From: Alteromonadaceae bacterium 2753L.S.0a.02
Lineage (GTDB): Bacteria > Pseudomonadota > Gammaproteobacteria > Pseudomonadales > Cellvibrionaceae
Reading direction: 5' to 3'
Length of the DNA: 64,000 nt
NCBI GenBank assembly: GCA_007827375.1
Contig: VISH01000002.1
Coordinates: forward strand, 3,187,001-3,251,000
The position numbers were made by a program, and so were the translations under genes. Below, piece after piece: positions 42,222 through 50,960 of the stretch (position 1 is the stretch's first letter; the number at the start of each line of letters is the position of its first letter). The notes beneath the pieces are model-generated. The model was given only the letters and a program-made list of their open reading frames with translations, made no database searches and was not told where the DNA came from.

Positions 42222-43259
42222 TTATGCGTCTTCCACAGCAGTCTCAGCCTCAGTGGCCGCTTCAACAGCGGTTTCCCCCAACAATTCTGCTTTGATTTTT
42301 TGCTCGAGAAATTCGGCAATATCTTTATGCTCGCGCAAATATTGCATAGCATTATTCTTACCCTGACCAATTTTATCGCCGTTGTAGCTATACCATGCAC
42401 CCGCTTTATCAATCAAACCCAATTTAACGCCATAATCAATAATTTCGCCCAGACGGTTGATTCCCTGGCCATAGAGAATCTGAAACTCAGTTTGTTTAAA
42501 CGGCGGCGCTACCTTGTTCTTAACCACTTTTACCCGGGTTTCCGAACCAATAACTTCATCACCATCTTTTACTGAACCAATACGTCGAATATCCAGGCGC
42601 ACCGATGAATAAAATTTCAGGGCGTTACCACCAGTTGTGGTTTCGGGGTTACCGAACATGACGCCAATTTTCATGCGGATTTGGTTGATAAAAATGGCAA
42701 GACAATTGGCATGTTTAATATTGCCGGTAATTTTGCGAAGTGCCTGAGACATCAAGCGCGCCTGCAGGCCAACGTGGTGATCCCCCATCTCACCTTCAAT
42801 TTCTGCCTTCGGAGTTAGTGCAGCAACGGAATCCACGACCAACACATCGATAGCGCCTGAACGTACCAACATGTCCGCGACTTCCAGTGCCTGTTCACCG
42901 GTATCTGGCTGCGATACGATGAGGTCATCCACATTCACACCCAGCTTGGCGGCATAGATAGGGTCGAGGGCGTGCTCAGCATCAACAAATGCGCAAGTAC
43001 CGCCTTTTTTTTGCGCTTCGGCGATCACTTGCAGTGTAAGCGTTGTTTTACCGGATGATTCTGGACCATAAATTTCTACAATACGCCCCTTAGGTAAGCC
43101 GCCAATACCAAGCGCTACATCCAGCCCGAGCGAACCTGTTGAAATTGAGGGAATCGCTTCCAATTCTTTGTCGCCCATACGCATGACCGTACCCTTGCCA
43201 AATTGACGGTCGATTTGCTGTAGCGCAGCAGCAAGCGCTTTTTCTTTATTGGCATCCAT
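42222..43259 (-). CDS. recA: Recombinase RecA
   Basis: A 345-residue protein that matches RecA over its whole length. Walker A is GPESSGKTTL (about residues 65-74), followed by CAFVDAEHALDP; VLVVDSVAALTPKAEIEGEMGD forms Walker B and L1; loop L2 includes GVMFGNPETTTGGNALKFY. The acidic C-terminal tail (ETAVEAATEAETAVEDA) modulates filament formation. It performs DNA strand exchange and stimulates LexA self-cleavage. A LexA-box-like palindrome lies upstream at 43368-43387, with recX downstream. No irregularities. Confidence 0.98.
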   Translation of the reverse strand: MDANKEKALAAALQQIDRQFGKGTVMRMGDKELEAIPSISTGSLGLDVALGIGGLPKGRIVEIYGPESSGKTTLTLQVIAEAQKKGGTCAFVDAEHALDPIYAAKLGVNVDDLIVSQPDTGEQALEVADMLVRSGAIDVLVVDSVAALTPKAEIEGEMGDHHVGLQARLMSQALRKITGNIKHANCLAIFINQIRMKIGVMFGNPETTTGGNALKFYSSVRLDIRRIGSVKDGDEVIGSETRVKVVKNKVAPPFKQTEFQILYGQGINRLGEIIDYGVKLGLIDKAGAWYSYNGDKIGQGKNNAMQYLREHKDIAEFLEQKIKAELLGETAVEAATEAETAVEDA

Positions 43260-43367
43260 TATTCGTATACCCCGTATCGATTTCGAGTGTCTTATTCAAA
43301 GTCGCTTGCCGAAGCAAGCCGTGAGGAAATCGCTCCTCGCCATAGTAGATCTCAGAATACGCCATTT

Positions 43368-43387
43368 TACTGTATGTGTAAACAGTA
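43368..43387 (-). promoter_or_regulatory. LexA (SOS) box upstream of recA
   Basis: TACTGTATGTGTAAACAGTA matches the gammaproteobacterial LexA operator CTGT-N8-ACAG exactly in its conserved positions. A second, half-conserved copy (CTTATACAGTA, about 43395-43405) follows at the end of the pncC gene. The box is about 108 bases from the recA start, which implies an untranslated leader. Confidence 0.85.
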
Positions 43388-43395
43388 ATATATGC

Positions 43396-43914
43396 TTATA
43401 CAGTACTTTTACAAGAAGCCGTTTCTATGTATTCCTGAATGCGAATAAGAGCACTCAGTATTGCCTGCTGTCGCACCTGCTCACGATTACCTTGAAACCG
43501 CTCTGTCGCCGTATAAATTTCATTCGCTGCACCCCAACCGAAACACACCGTACCGACCGGTTTACCCTCTGTGGCGCCACCTGGCCCAGCGATTCCACTG
43601 GTGCTAATGCCAAAATCTGCTTGGGACTGTCGAATGGCGCCTTGCACCATTTCGCGCACCACGGCTTCACTGACGGCGCCATGTTCATTGAGAGTGGATT
43701 CCGCAACCCCCAGCAGAGCCCGCTTCATGGCATTGCTGTATGTAACCACGCCCATATCAAACCACCCCGAACTCCCGGGAATTTCGGTAATCGCGTAGGC
43801 AAGGCCGCCACCTGTGCAGCTTTCGGCGCAAGCAATGCGGCAGCCGCACCGCTGCAGCAACGCGCCCAAACGCTGTGCGGCTGATGAAATGGAGTAAGGA
43901 GAAGGAGCTTGCAT
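43396..43914 (-). CDS. pncC: Nicotinamide-nucleotide amidase (CinA C-terminal domain)
   Basis: A protein of 172 residues from the ATG at 43914 (an ATG at 43938 would add eight). It consists of the CinA C-terminal domain only: CRIACAESCTGGGLAYAITE, GVVTYSNAMKRALLGV and SGIAGPGGATEGKPVGTVCF with the catalytic Ser and GPGG loop. The enzyme deamidates NMN to nicotinic acid mononucleotide in pyridine nucleotide recycling. It is immediately upstream of recA, as in many bacteria, and overlaps the second SOS half-box at its end. Confidence 0.95.
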   Translation of the reverse strand: MQAPSPYSISSAAQRLGALLQRCGCRIACAESCTGGGLAYAITEIPGSSGWFDMGVVTYSNAMKRALLGVAESTLNEHGAVSEAVVREMVQGAIRQSQADFGISTSGIAGPGGATEGKPVGTVCFGWGAANEIYTATERFQGNREQVRQQAILSALIRIQEYIETASCKSTV

Positions 43915-44026
43915 GGGAGAGCAACATAGGTGAAGCATCGCGAAGATGCAACGAACTTTTTTGTATAATGGCGCGTTAATCCTAAACTAAAATTACTGCA
44001 CAAACAAAAAACAATAGGAGCCTAGG

Positions 44027-44497
44027 ATGGTATCTAAACTGGTCATCAAACTGATAGTCATGGTGATTGTGATGTTGGGCATCTCCAACTATGTGCTTTA
44101 CATCATGACAGGAAAAACCCCCTTTTCCAGTGACAGTTTACCCTCCATCAGCGCCCCAAAACTCAGTGACCTGAAACCAAAGCTGCCAGCGGGCAAAGAC
44201 AAGGTGTACAAATGGACCGACGATAAGGGTGTGGTGCACTACAGTTCAGAAGCCCCACAACAAACTACCGAAGCGACGGAAACTCTGGAGGTCGACCCTA
44301 ACACCAACGTGATCCAGGGCATTGAGGTTCCCACTGAAGAAAAGACAGAAACGGTTCAAGCACCTCCTCCACAACCTTCTTTGCACAACCCTTACAGCCA
44401 GGAAGGTGTTCAAAAACTCATGGACGACGCACGCAACGTGCAAAAGTTGCTGGATGACCGTTACGAGCAACAAAAGAAAATCATGGGCGATAAATAA
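44027..44497 (+). CDS. DUF4124 domain membrane-anchored protein
   Basis: A 156-residue protein with an N-terminal hydrophobic anchor (LVIKLIVMVIVMLGISNYVLYIM) and a DUF4124 motif, KVYKWTDDKGVVHYSSEAPQQ (about residues 63-83), then an acidic linker and a helical C-terminus (VQKLMDDARNVQKLLDDRYEQQ). Proteins of this sort are periplasmic with unknown function; the W-D-x-G-x-x-H-Y/F pattern is well conserved. Divergent from pncC; TAGGAGC precedes the ATG. Confidence 0.88.
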   Translation: MVSKLVIKLIVMVIVMLGISNYVLYIMTGKTPFSSDSLPSISAPKLSDLKPKLPAGKDKVYKWTDDKGVVHYSSEAPQQTTEATETLEVDPNTNVIQGIEVPTEEKTETVQAPPPQPSLHNPYSQEGVQKLMDDARNVQKLLDDRYEQQKKIMGDK

Positions 44498-44791
44498 GCC
44501 GCCCCCTGCTCCCGACACGGCATTGAGCCGAGCTAGATAGGAGCAAGCAACACAAATTCTCCGTGCATTTCGCGCCAAATTGATTACACTTTAGCCCGCG
44601 CAACCCCAAAAATACTATTAAAACCAAAAATTTACAGAATTAAAGGCGCGCTCAACTGGATCCTTAAGCTACTCGCTCCTGCGGATACGGGCTTAAAAGG
44701 TTTATTGGAAGATCTCTTTCACTGCCAATATTTGAAGCCGTTGTGATTAACCAGGTCAGTTTCGCAGGTAGCTTTGTGAGATGTAGCTCGA

Positions 44792-45343
44792 TTGCCTATG
44801 ACAATAACAATTCAAACCTTGGGAGAATTCACACTGTACCGCAATGGCGAATCAGTGGGCTTACCAAAATCCAAACGCACACGTGCCCTACTGGCTTACC
44901 TGGCGGTTACCAATAAACCCCATCGACGGGAACGCTTGTGCGATCTACTTTGGGAAATGCCAGACGATCCCCGTGGTTCGCTACGCTGGTCTCTCAGTAA
45001 AATTCGCCCCTTGGTCAACGAACCATCGATGGAGCGCCTGGTCGCCAACCGCGACAATGTTGGCCTGGAAAAATCGGATGTCGTTGTCGACATCAATACG
45101 CTGGAAAAGAAGATCAACAATAACAATTTGTCTCTGGTTTTGTTGGTCGCGAGACATAGAAAATTATGTGCAGACATGAATTCGGCATTTGCCACTGCGA
45201 CACGCTGCAAGTACATCCGAGTATGTTCTGCGCCATTCCATGAGAAAAACATGACGCAGGGGAAAGCCAACTCCCACGGCGATGTAGCCTTCGACCCGGT
45301 GTTTTGCAAATCGACAACGCACAAACTCAGATTAACACGTTAA
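44792..45343 (+). pseudogene. Remnant of an SARP-like regulator, fused to a fragment of another gene
   Basis: The first about 110 codons encode an N-terminal winged-helix/transcriptional-activator domain of the SARP/BTAD kind: MTITIQTLGEFTLYRNGESV, KSKRTRALLAYLAVTNKPHR, SLRWSLSKIRPLVNE. Proteins with this beginning usually continue with a bacterial transcription-activation domain and an alpha/beta hydrolase. Here similarity stops at about 45120, and from about 45280 the DNA matches a piece of the outer-membrane protein gene fragment at 47930-48000 (same HGDVAFDP segment, later frameshifted). The frame then stops. It is a degraded gene joined to a second gene's fragment by rearrangement. Confidence 0.7.
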
Positions 45344-45544
45344 TTGGTTTCTTTCTGTAATTGTTCGCCTAACAGGGTCTATTTACAAGACTGGGTGTAC
45401 TGGCACCCTTGCATCGAGTCACCCGGGAAAAAGACTTGCAGGGCAGCCCTACCGGCACCAAGCTCCAGGGTTTTGGCAACCCAAGATTGCAGCGCTTCGT
45501 GAACCTCGCAGAGGCTCCCGCTACACGGGGTGCGCTCGCCATGC

Positions 45545-45688
45545 GATAAAATCGCAATTGCATCGCTCTCTCAGGGAATAGTGGTTTCTCGCGAGAAGGC
45601 ACATTTTAATCGCGTGTTCAACGCGAGCATGAAAAAAACATCTGGGCAGTACCGCCTTTTCACCAAAATCGAGATGCCGCACTTTTAA
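45545..45688 (+). pseudogene. C-terminal fragment of an AraC-family regulator
   Basis: About 47 codons translate to a C-terminal AraC helix-turn-helix: DKIAIASLSQGIVVSREKA, then HFNRVFNASMKKTSGQYR, and a stop at 45686. The fragment lacks a start, most of the DNA-binding domain and the sensory part. The surrounding bases from 45344 to 45544 have no open frame. It lies among other gene remnants. Confidence 0.6.
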
Positions 45689-46266
45689 CACCCACGCAAC
45701 AACTCTCTCAGGTTTTGAAGCCTGTGGGAATTCAAGTTATTTATTACGTCGTCAAGAGTGCATAGAGACGTTAAAAATAAATTTTGACATGCTCTTTATA
45801 TTAATAACATGTTTAACATAAAAATACCCACAACCAATCATTGGCAACCACATGGCGCATCTCGAACCAATGCAATAAACGCCAACGGAAGGTGATTTTA
45901 CAAAAATTACTATAAGACTACCGACAGCGATAAAAAAATAATGTCACTTTAACAAACCAGAAATCCGCTTAAAAATACGGCACTATATTCGCTATCGGGC
46001 CGTTTTTATAAACAGAAAATTTGATTCGAGCGTCCAATAAAATAATAAAACGACAATTTTACAAAGTTGGCGTCGTTTAAATAGTTAAATGTATTTAGTG
46101 GCGCACAACACTTTTAATTTATGTATTTTTTAGCAACGAAATAACGAGACGTTTCAGCGATTCTCACTGGACTAATGCACATTCATGCTGGTGAAATAGC
46201 CGCGCTCGTATTTCGGATATTCGCGAGCAATTTTATTTCTGAAGAATTATTCATGGAGAATAAATT
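45689..46266. other. AT-rich intergenic stretch
   Basis: About 580 bases without any supported gene. The DNA is AT-rich with many stop codons in all frames. It must hold the promoter of the secreted protein at 46267, probably within the last 150 bases, but I could not pick clear -35/-10 boxes. GGAG lies nine bases before that start codon. Confidence 0.4.
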
Positions 46267-46722
46267 ATGAAAAAGCTAATAACTTCAGCACTTGTGGTAG
46301 CTCTATCCAGCGTTGCAAGCCTGTCTCCTGCTGCTGACAACCGTCAAAATTTCCAAGGCAGTGTATGTGACAATTTCTACGCGTCAGATTCAGGCAGTTT
46401 TGATCACCAACACAATGGTCTCCGCAACACTTCCGGTACCGGTAAAATGGTTCATTGTCCTCTTACCATAGATGAATCCGTAAATACCGGTGGCACCAAT
46501 TGGGTTTGGGTGCGCTGGTCTGGTACTGGTACTATGAGTTGTACCATGTTGAGTCATGATGTGAACAACAACGTCGCCAGCAGTGCTGCCGGATATGGCG
46601 GCCCAGGTTGGTTCTCAATTCCTGCTGTTTCAGATGCAGATACATGGGGTAACTACTCCCTGTACTGTTCTTTACCAGGGCTTGCAACTTTGCAAACCAT
46701 TGTTATGAGCGAATCGGATTAA
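46267..46722 (+). CDS. Secreted hypothetical protein
   Basis: A 151-residue protein with a signal peptide (MKKLITSALVVALSSVASLSPAA, cleaved near residue 23). The mature part is small, Gly/Ser/Asn-rich and has four cysteines (in SVCDNF, VHCPL, MSCTML, LYCSL) that could form two disulfides, together with VWVRWSGTGTMSC in the middle. I do not recognise the family. It stands alone with a good GGAG ribosome-binding site and is followed by a perfect nine-base hairpin (46732-46740 with 46744-46752). Intact between two decayed genes. Confidence 0.75.
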   Translation: MKKLITSALVVALSSVASLSPAADNRQNFQGSVCDNFYASDSGSFDHQHNGLRNTSGTGKMVHCPLTIDESVNTGGTNWVWVRWSGTGTMSCTMLSHDVNNNVASSAAGYGGPGWFSIPAVSDADTWGNYSLYCSLPGLATLQTIVMSESD

Positions 46723-46788
46723 TATACATTCAGCCTGGGTTTTACCCAGGCTATCTGCGATGCATATAGAATATTTGGAAATTCGACC

Positions 46789-47520
46789 ATGAAAATAAAA
46801 ATTAATAACCTTTGGGGGCCACTCGCAGTTTTAATAAGCTTCGGTGCGCTGTTTTTTTCAATTACCAACTCTCGTAAAACGGAAGTTGTTCAGCAACAAC
46901 AACCAGTCATGCCTGTTGCACAACGCGCAACGCACACAAACGACTCCAGCACTATCACCGAGCAGTTGCAGGAACTTTACGCGTCTCTTGAGCAAACTCG
47001 TGAACTCCTGGCCGCGCTGCATAGCCGTCAGCTTAAATTGGAACAATTCACAAAGAACAATGTTCAAACCGATGAGGGCCGTCTCGAAAACCAGCAACCA
47101 GATCAACCCTTGGCCAAATCACCATTCGACGCCAGTGTCGATAGTGAAGCCTTAATGAAGCGTGACCAACATCGAAATTATTTGGAAGATACACTATACG
47201 AGCAGGAACTCGACCCAGTATGGTCGTCGGAAATGTCGAGTAAAATTAATGACGTTCTCTCCGCAATACCAGGCAACCTTTCAGACAGTTCTTTTATACA
47301 GTGTCAATCGACCTTATGCATGGTTGAACTCACGGTTAGTAATGAAGAAATTAATGAATTTATGATTCAATTTAATACACAAATAGCCGGTGCTACGAAA
47401 CACATTCGCTCGTTTGTGCAAAATCGGGGTGATGGTAAATCGACCATGAACATGTATTTAACCAAAGTCGGGCACGACCTACCCAGTTATTCACCCAACC
47501 AAGCAATGCCTACGAACTAG
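46789..47520 (+). CDS. Membrane-anchored coiled-coil hypothetical protein
   Basis: A 243-residue protein with one N-terminal transmembrane segment (WGPLAVLISFGALFFSI), a coiled coil (ITEQLQELYASLEQTRELLA, about residues 57-90), a Pro/Gln-rich linker and a globular C-terminal part with two cysteines close together (FIQCQSTLCMVELTV) that may pair. It is probably exported to the periplasm while tethered to the inner membrane. Function unknown. It is 66 bases after the secreted protein gene on the same strand, separated by a hairpin. Confidence 0.75.
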   Translation: MKIKINNLWGPLAVLISFGALFFSITNSRKTEVVQQQQPVMPVAQRATHTNDSSTITEQLQELYASLEQTRELLAALHSRQLKLEQFTKNNVQTDEGRLENQQPDQPLAKSPFDASVDSEALMKRDQHRNYLEDTLYEQELDPVWSSEMSSKINDVLSAIPGNLSDSSFIQCQSTLCMVELTVSNEEINEFMIQFNTQIAGATKHIRSFVQNRGDGKSTMNMYLTKVGHDLPSYSPNQAMPTN

Positions 47521-47795
47521 GTACTCAGTGCAGTGCAAGGCCCCATTAGGTCGATGCCGGGAGTTTATCTATATTGTGGTAGCTACCCTTGCGATAGCAG
47601 GGCATCTGTTTGTCGCTGCCAAAACCCCACACGATGAGCAAAAACATTTGCAGTAAACACTAAAGATTTTTTAATGGAATAGACAACAATCGTACTTCAT
47701 GAAATATACTGCTATAAAACGAGATGCCGGCTTAGCCACTACCCGACAGCCGGCCCTACTCGGCTCTCTACTATTGCCCAATATTATAAATTCAC

Positions 47796-48380
47796 ATGTT
47801 GCTTCGAATTGTTTGTCACATAACTCTGCCAGTATTCTGCGGTATTTGCCAATCTCAGGAAATCGAACTGCGCCCCTGGACACCACTGCCATTGGGCACT
47901 CAGGTTGTGGCACTGGGGTATGCCCGTTCCTCAGGCGATGTGGCCTTTGACCCATTATTGCAAATCAAAAATACTCAAACTCAGATTGATACCGCAGCTA
48001 CAGGGTGTGGGCAAAACATCCCTGCATATCGCCAGATATTCTCTTCTACCTTTGTGCCGAGCGCCAACAAGGAAGAACTGGACTGGTTTAATGAATTTCA
48101 ACACTTAACCACATCTGCGGAAAATGCTGTGCGCTTTTTATCGGCTTTTGGGGGTATTGACGTACGCGAACAATTAGCAAAGGTATCTGTACCGACACTG
48201 GTTATCCACTCTTTGGGAGACCAGCGTATTCCTATCAAAGTTGCCTGAGATCTGGCCGCAAGCATTCCCAATGCCGAATTTCTCGGGATGGAAAGTGACG
48301 GTCATTTGTTACTCGGGCGCGAACCGGCGTCTAAAGTATTTGTCAATGCGGTGCGTTCTTTTATTGCCAGTCACCAATAG
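47796..48380 (+). pseudogene. Chimeric remnant: outer-membrane protein N-terminus joined to alpha/beta hydrolase C-terminus
   Basis: Codons 1-65 give a signal-like start and ELRPWTPLPLGTQVVALGYA, SSGDVAFDPLLQI, which resembles the beginning of MetA-pathway (phenol degradation) type outer-membrane proteins. From about 48000 the frame matches the C-terminal half of an alpha/beta hydrolase such as those fused to SARP-like regulators (YRQIFSSTFVPSANKEELDW, VSVPTLVIHSLGDQRIP). A TGA stop at 48246-48248 interrupts it, but the same frame continues with DLAASIPNAEFLGMESDGHLL to a TAG at 48378. It looks like the missing back half of the regulator remnant at 44792. Confidence 0.7.
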
Positions 48381-48478
48381 TGCGAATAGCCACGGGCGCT
48401 TCGGTTCCGCGATAATGGCTTTCTTTGCACCGCCATTAAAACCGAAGCTATAATGCAGCTTCGTATTGGACAGAAAAT

Positions 48479-50425
48479 TTAAAAACGAGCGGAGAAAATC
48501 AGCATTAAGTGTCGACCGCGATCCGGGATCGCTACCGCACCACTGGAATCTTCATAAGTGGTAATTTTTTCATCAAATAGGTTAACTAGTTTAAGCGTTA
48601 ATTCATGCCCAAAAAAAACACTGTTATACCAGCTTACATCAACGCGGCTCCAGGCTCCAATATCCGGAAAACCTTCCATTGCGCCCACATAATTGTATTT
48701 AAGTGTTAGGATTTGGTCATTGAACAATACCGTGCGTAAGCCTGCATTGATTGTTGTACTGGTTACTCCCGGCAAACGGTGGGTAGCCTTATCTTCTGGA
48801 TTTGCTTTTGCATCGACATAGCTGGCATTAAAAAGCAGCGATGATTTACTGGAAAGTCTTACATCGTTCGACCACTCAACACCCCAAAAATATTCCTCGT
48901 CTCCGGAGTTGTAGAGCTCAACCGGAGTATTTACGTTATAAACAATTTTAATGTTATCTACTTGTTTGGATTGGTAGAGCGAAATGTTTGTGGCGTAGCT
49001 TTCGAACTGCTGATAAAAGCTCAACTCCACCGATTCAAACTTCTCTGATGCCGGCGTTTGTGTTTCCACGAAATCAGCGGTCTGACGAATCCAGGTACTC
49101 GGTGCAATAAACCCTTTTCCGTAAGCCAGGTTAATGTGGCTGTGCGGCGTTAGATGATAAAACATACCCAGTTGCGGCAAAATTTCATAGTCGTCGTAAT
49201 AGGAATATTTTTCTGCCCTTGCGCCTACCTCTAACTCCAAATCGTTATTTAATCGGAATTCAGCTAGGCCAAACAGCGATATATTGTCGAAATTGTCGAC
49301 ATAATCGATAGAACGTATATCTTTATTTTGTGTGTACTCCAGTCCGCTAATAATAGAGGCCTCCTCACTGGCTTGATATTCCAATTTGTACTCCAGACCA
49401 TAGTATTTGCCGCTGTATTCTTCCCCATCAGGCGCCAAATATAATTCGCCTTCATACACACCCTTCCACAGACCCTCGGAATCATTGTAGTAAACCCGCG
49501 TATCGGCCATCAAGGTTTGCAAATATTCCTGATGGTATTTTAACTGCAGTGAGGTTTGGTTAATGTCGTAACGGTTACCGTGGTCATTAAAGTCGGTACC
49601 GAATAAGCTGTTCGGCCAACCAATACTGCTGCGACTCAATTGAGCACGAAATTCGAGCTGTTCATCTTTTAATTTAACAGATGCTCGATTCGCTGTTAGC
49701 GTGTTAAAACCATCTGCACTTACATTAAACTCATCGTAAACTGGTGGCGTACCATCTGGAAAATACATTGACAGCGATTCACCGTTTGAATTCATGCTAC
49801 TAGCAGATAGGCTGAGCTTATAGCTACTTATGCGTGCGCCATAAGCAAAGTGCAACCCTTTTTCATCAGGGCTCGCGGCTCGTGCAGTTAAGCGTACACC
49901 TTCGGTATTATCGCGTGTTTTGACATTGATAACACCAACAAAGGCGCCGCTGCCATAAAGCGTAGAACTGGGCCCCATCAGTACTTCAATGTTTTCAATA
50001 TCTTCAATTTCTACAGGCGCTGCACCATTTAGAATATTGTAGTTGTCCGATTTCATCGCCATGGTCTGGCCATCGACGAGTAACAATATCTTATCCAACG
50101 ATAATCTTTGCCCGCGAACCACCAAGCGATCCAGATACCAGTTTTTCTGTAACTGAAACCCGGGTTGATCGGCTAAAGCTTCCATAATATTGCGATAGCC
50201 GTTTTCCCTGATCTGTTGACGGGTAATGACATGAACGGTTTGGGGTATTTGGTACAAGCGTTGTTTCTTCTTGCCTGCAACCTCGACCTCCACCTGCATC
50301 AGCTCTTCGAGACTGAGCGAAAACAAATCCGGTCCATTACCACTACTGTATGACGGGTTAGAAGCAACACACATAAACAGAGCTAGCCCTACGGCATTGC
50401 GTTTTAGCAAGCGAATTCGCGTCAA
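48479..50425 (-). CDS. TonB-dependent receptor (colicin I receptor type)
   Basis: A 648-residue outer-membrane receptor with a signal peptide (LLKRNAVGLALFMCVASNPSYSS), a FSLSLEELMQVEVEVAGKKK start to the mature part, a plug domain (PQTVHVITRQQIRENGYRNI, LVDGQTMAM, VLMGPSSTLYGSGAFVGVIN) and a barrel ending in IFSARF. FeoL/SLEELM-type receptors of this size often take up vitamin B12, siderophores or other small complexes, and some lack TonB partners nearby, as here. The gene stands alone; upstream on the minus strand is about 500 bases without a gene. Confidence 0.92.
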   Translation of the reverse strand: MTRIRLLKRNAVGLALFMCVASNPSYSSGNGPDLFSLSLEELMQVEVEVAGKKKQRLYQIPQTVHVITRQQIRENGYRNIMEALADQPGFQLQKNWYLDRLVVRGQRLSLDKILLLVDGQTMAMKSDNYNILNGAAPVEIEDIENIEVLMGPSSTLYGSGAFVGVINVKTRDNTEGVRLTARAASPDEKGLHFAYGARISSYKLSLSASSMNSNGESLSMYFPDGTPPVYDEFNVSADGFNTLTANRASVKLKDEQLEFRAQLSRSSIGWPNSLFGTDFNDHGNRYDINQTSLQLKYHQEYLQTLMADTRVYYNDSEGLWKGVYEGELYLAPDGEEYSGKYYGLEYKLEYQASEEASIISGLEYTQNKDIRSIDYVDNFDNISLFGLAEFRLNNDLELEVGARAEKYSYYDDYEILPQLGMFYHLTPHSHINLAYGKGFIAPSTWIRQTADFVETQTPASEKFESVELSFYQQFESYATNISLYQSKQVDNIKIVYNVNTPVELYNSGDEEYFWGVEWSNDVRLSSKSSLLFNASYVDAKANPEDKATHRLPGVTSTTINAGLRTVLFNDQILTLKYNYVGAMEGFPDIGAWSRVDVSWYNSVFFGHELTLKLVNLFDEKITTYEDSSGAVAIPDRGRHLMLIFSARF

Positions 50426-50960
50426 CAGTAAGCTACCTGTAAAGTTCTTAAGGGTCGGCTAAAAATGTATATCCCTAACCTGATCACTTTTGTAAGCCAA
50501 GGCACGGGATCTCGGAGAGATGGCAGGGCTCTTCAGCGCGATCTGCTCTGCCCCTGACTCAATTCAGTGACCGTAAGGCGCGCAGAACAACATTAAGGAC
50601 AGTCGCGTAATTACCCCCTCCATAAAGCGTAGTAAACTCTGGCATTAATACAATTTTGATGGACAAAAGAAAGCAACTTGAGTAAGGGTGCACAGAGATG
50701 AATCAAGAATTGAGTTTTTCTTATAAATCCATATTGTTAGTAGTCGAGCGACTAAGGGATGTCATATATGCTAACCTGGAAGAAGTTTGCTCAAGCAGGA
50801 ATTTTGTCCTAATTATGCTTAGGCATTGCAACAAAGGCCGTCTTTTCTCTCTCGTTGAAACCGAAGCTATTATAAAAATTTAAGATTTTTTCGTCCTTAC
50901 ACCCTGTCAGCAACATTACTTTGTAGCAAGCTCTCATCCAAGCTCAATCTAAAACACGGT
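50426..50960. other. Intergenic stretch between the receptor and the polyserine lipoprotein
   Basis: A 61-codon frame at 50698-50883 on the plus strand has no ribosome-binding site or recognised family and I do not annotate it. The stretch should contain the receptor promoter near 50450-50600. GGCACGGGATCTCGGAGAGATGGC at 50501 onward forms only weak hairpins. Confidence 0.4.

Noticed and set aside
50698..50883. 61-codon frame upstream of the second TonB receptor
   Set aside because: No ribosome-binding site directly before the ATG beyond weak purines, no known family, and AT-rich composition allows it by chance.
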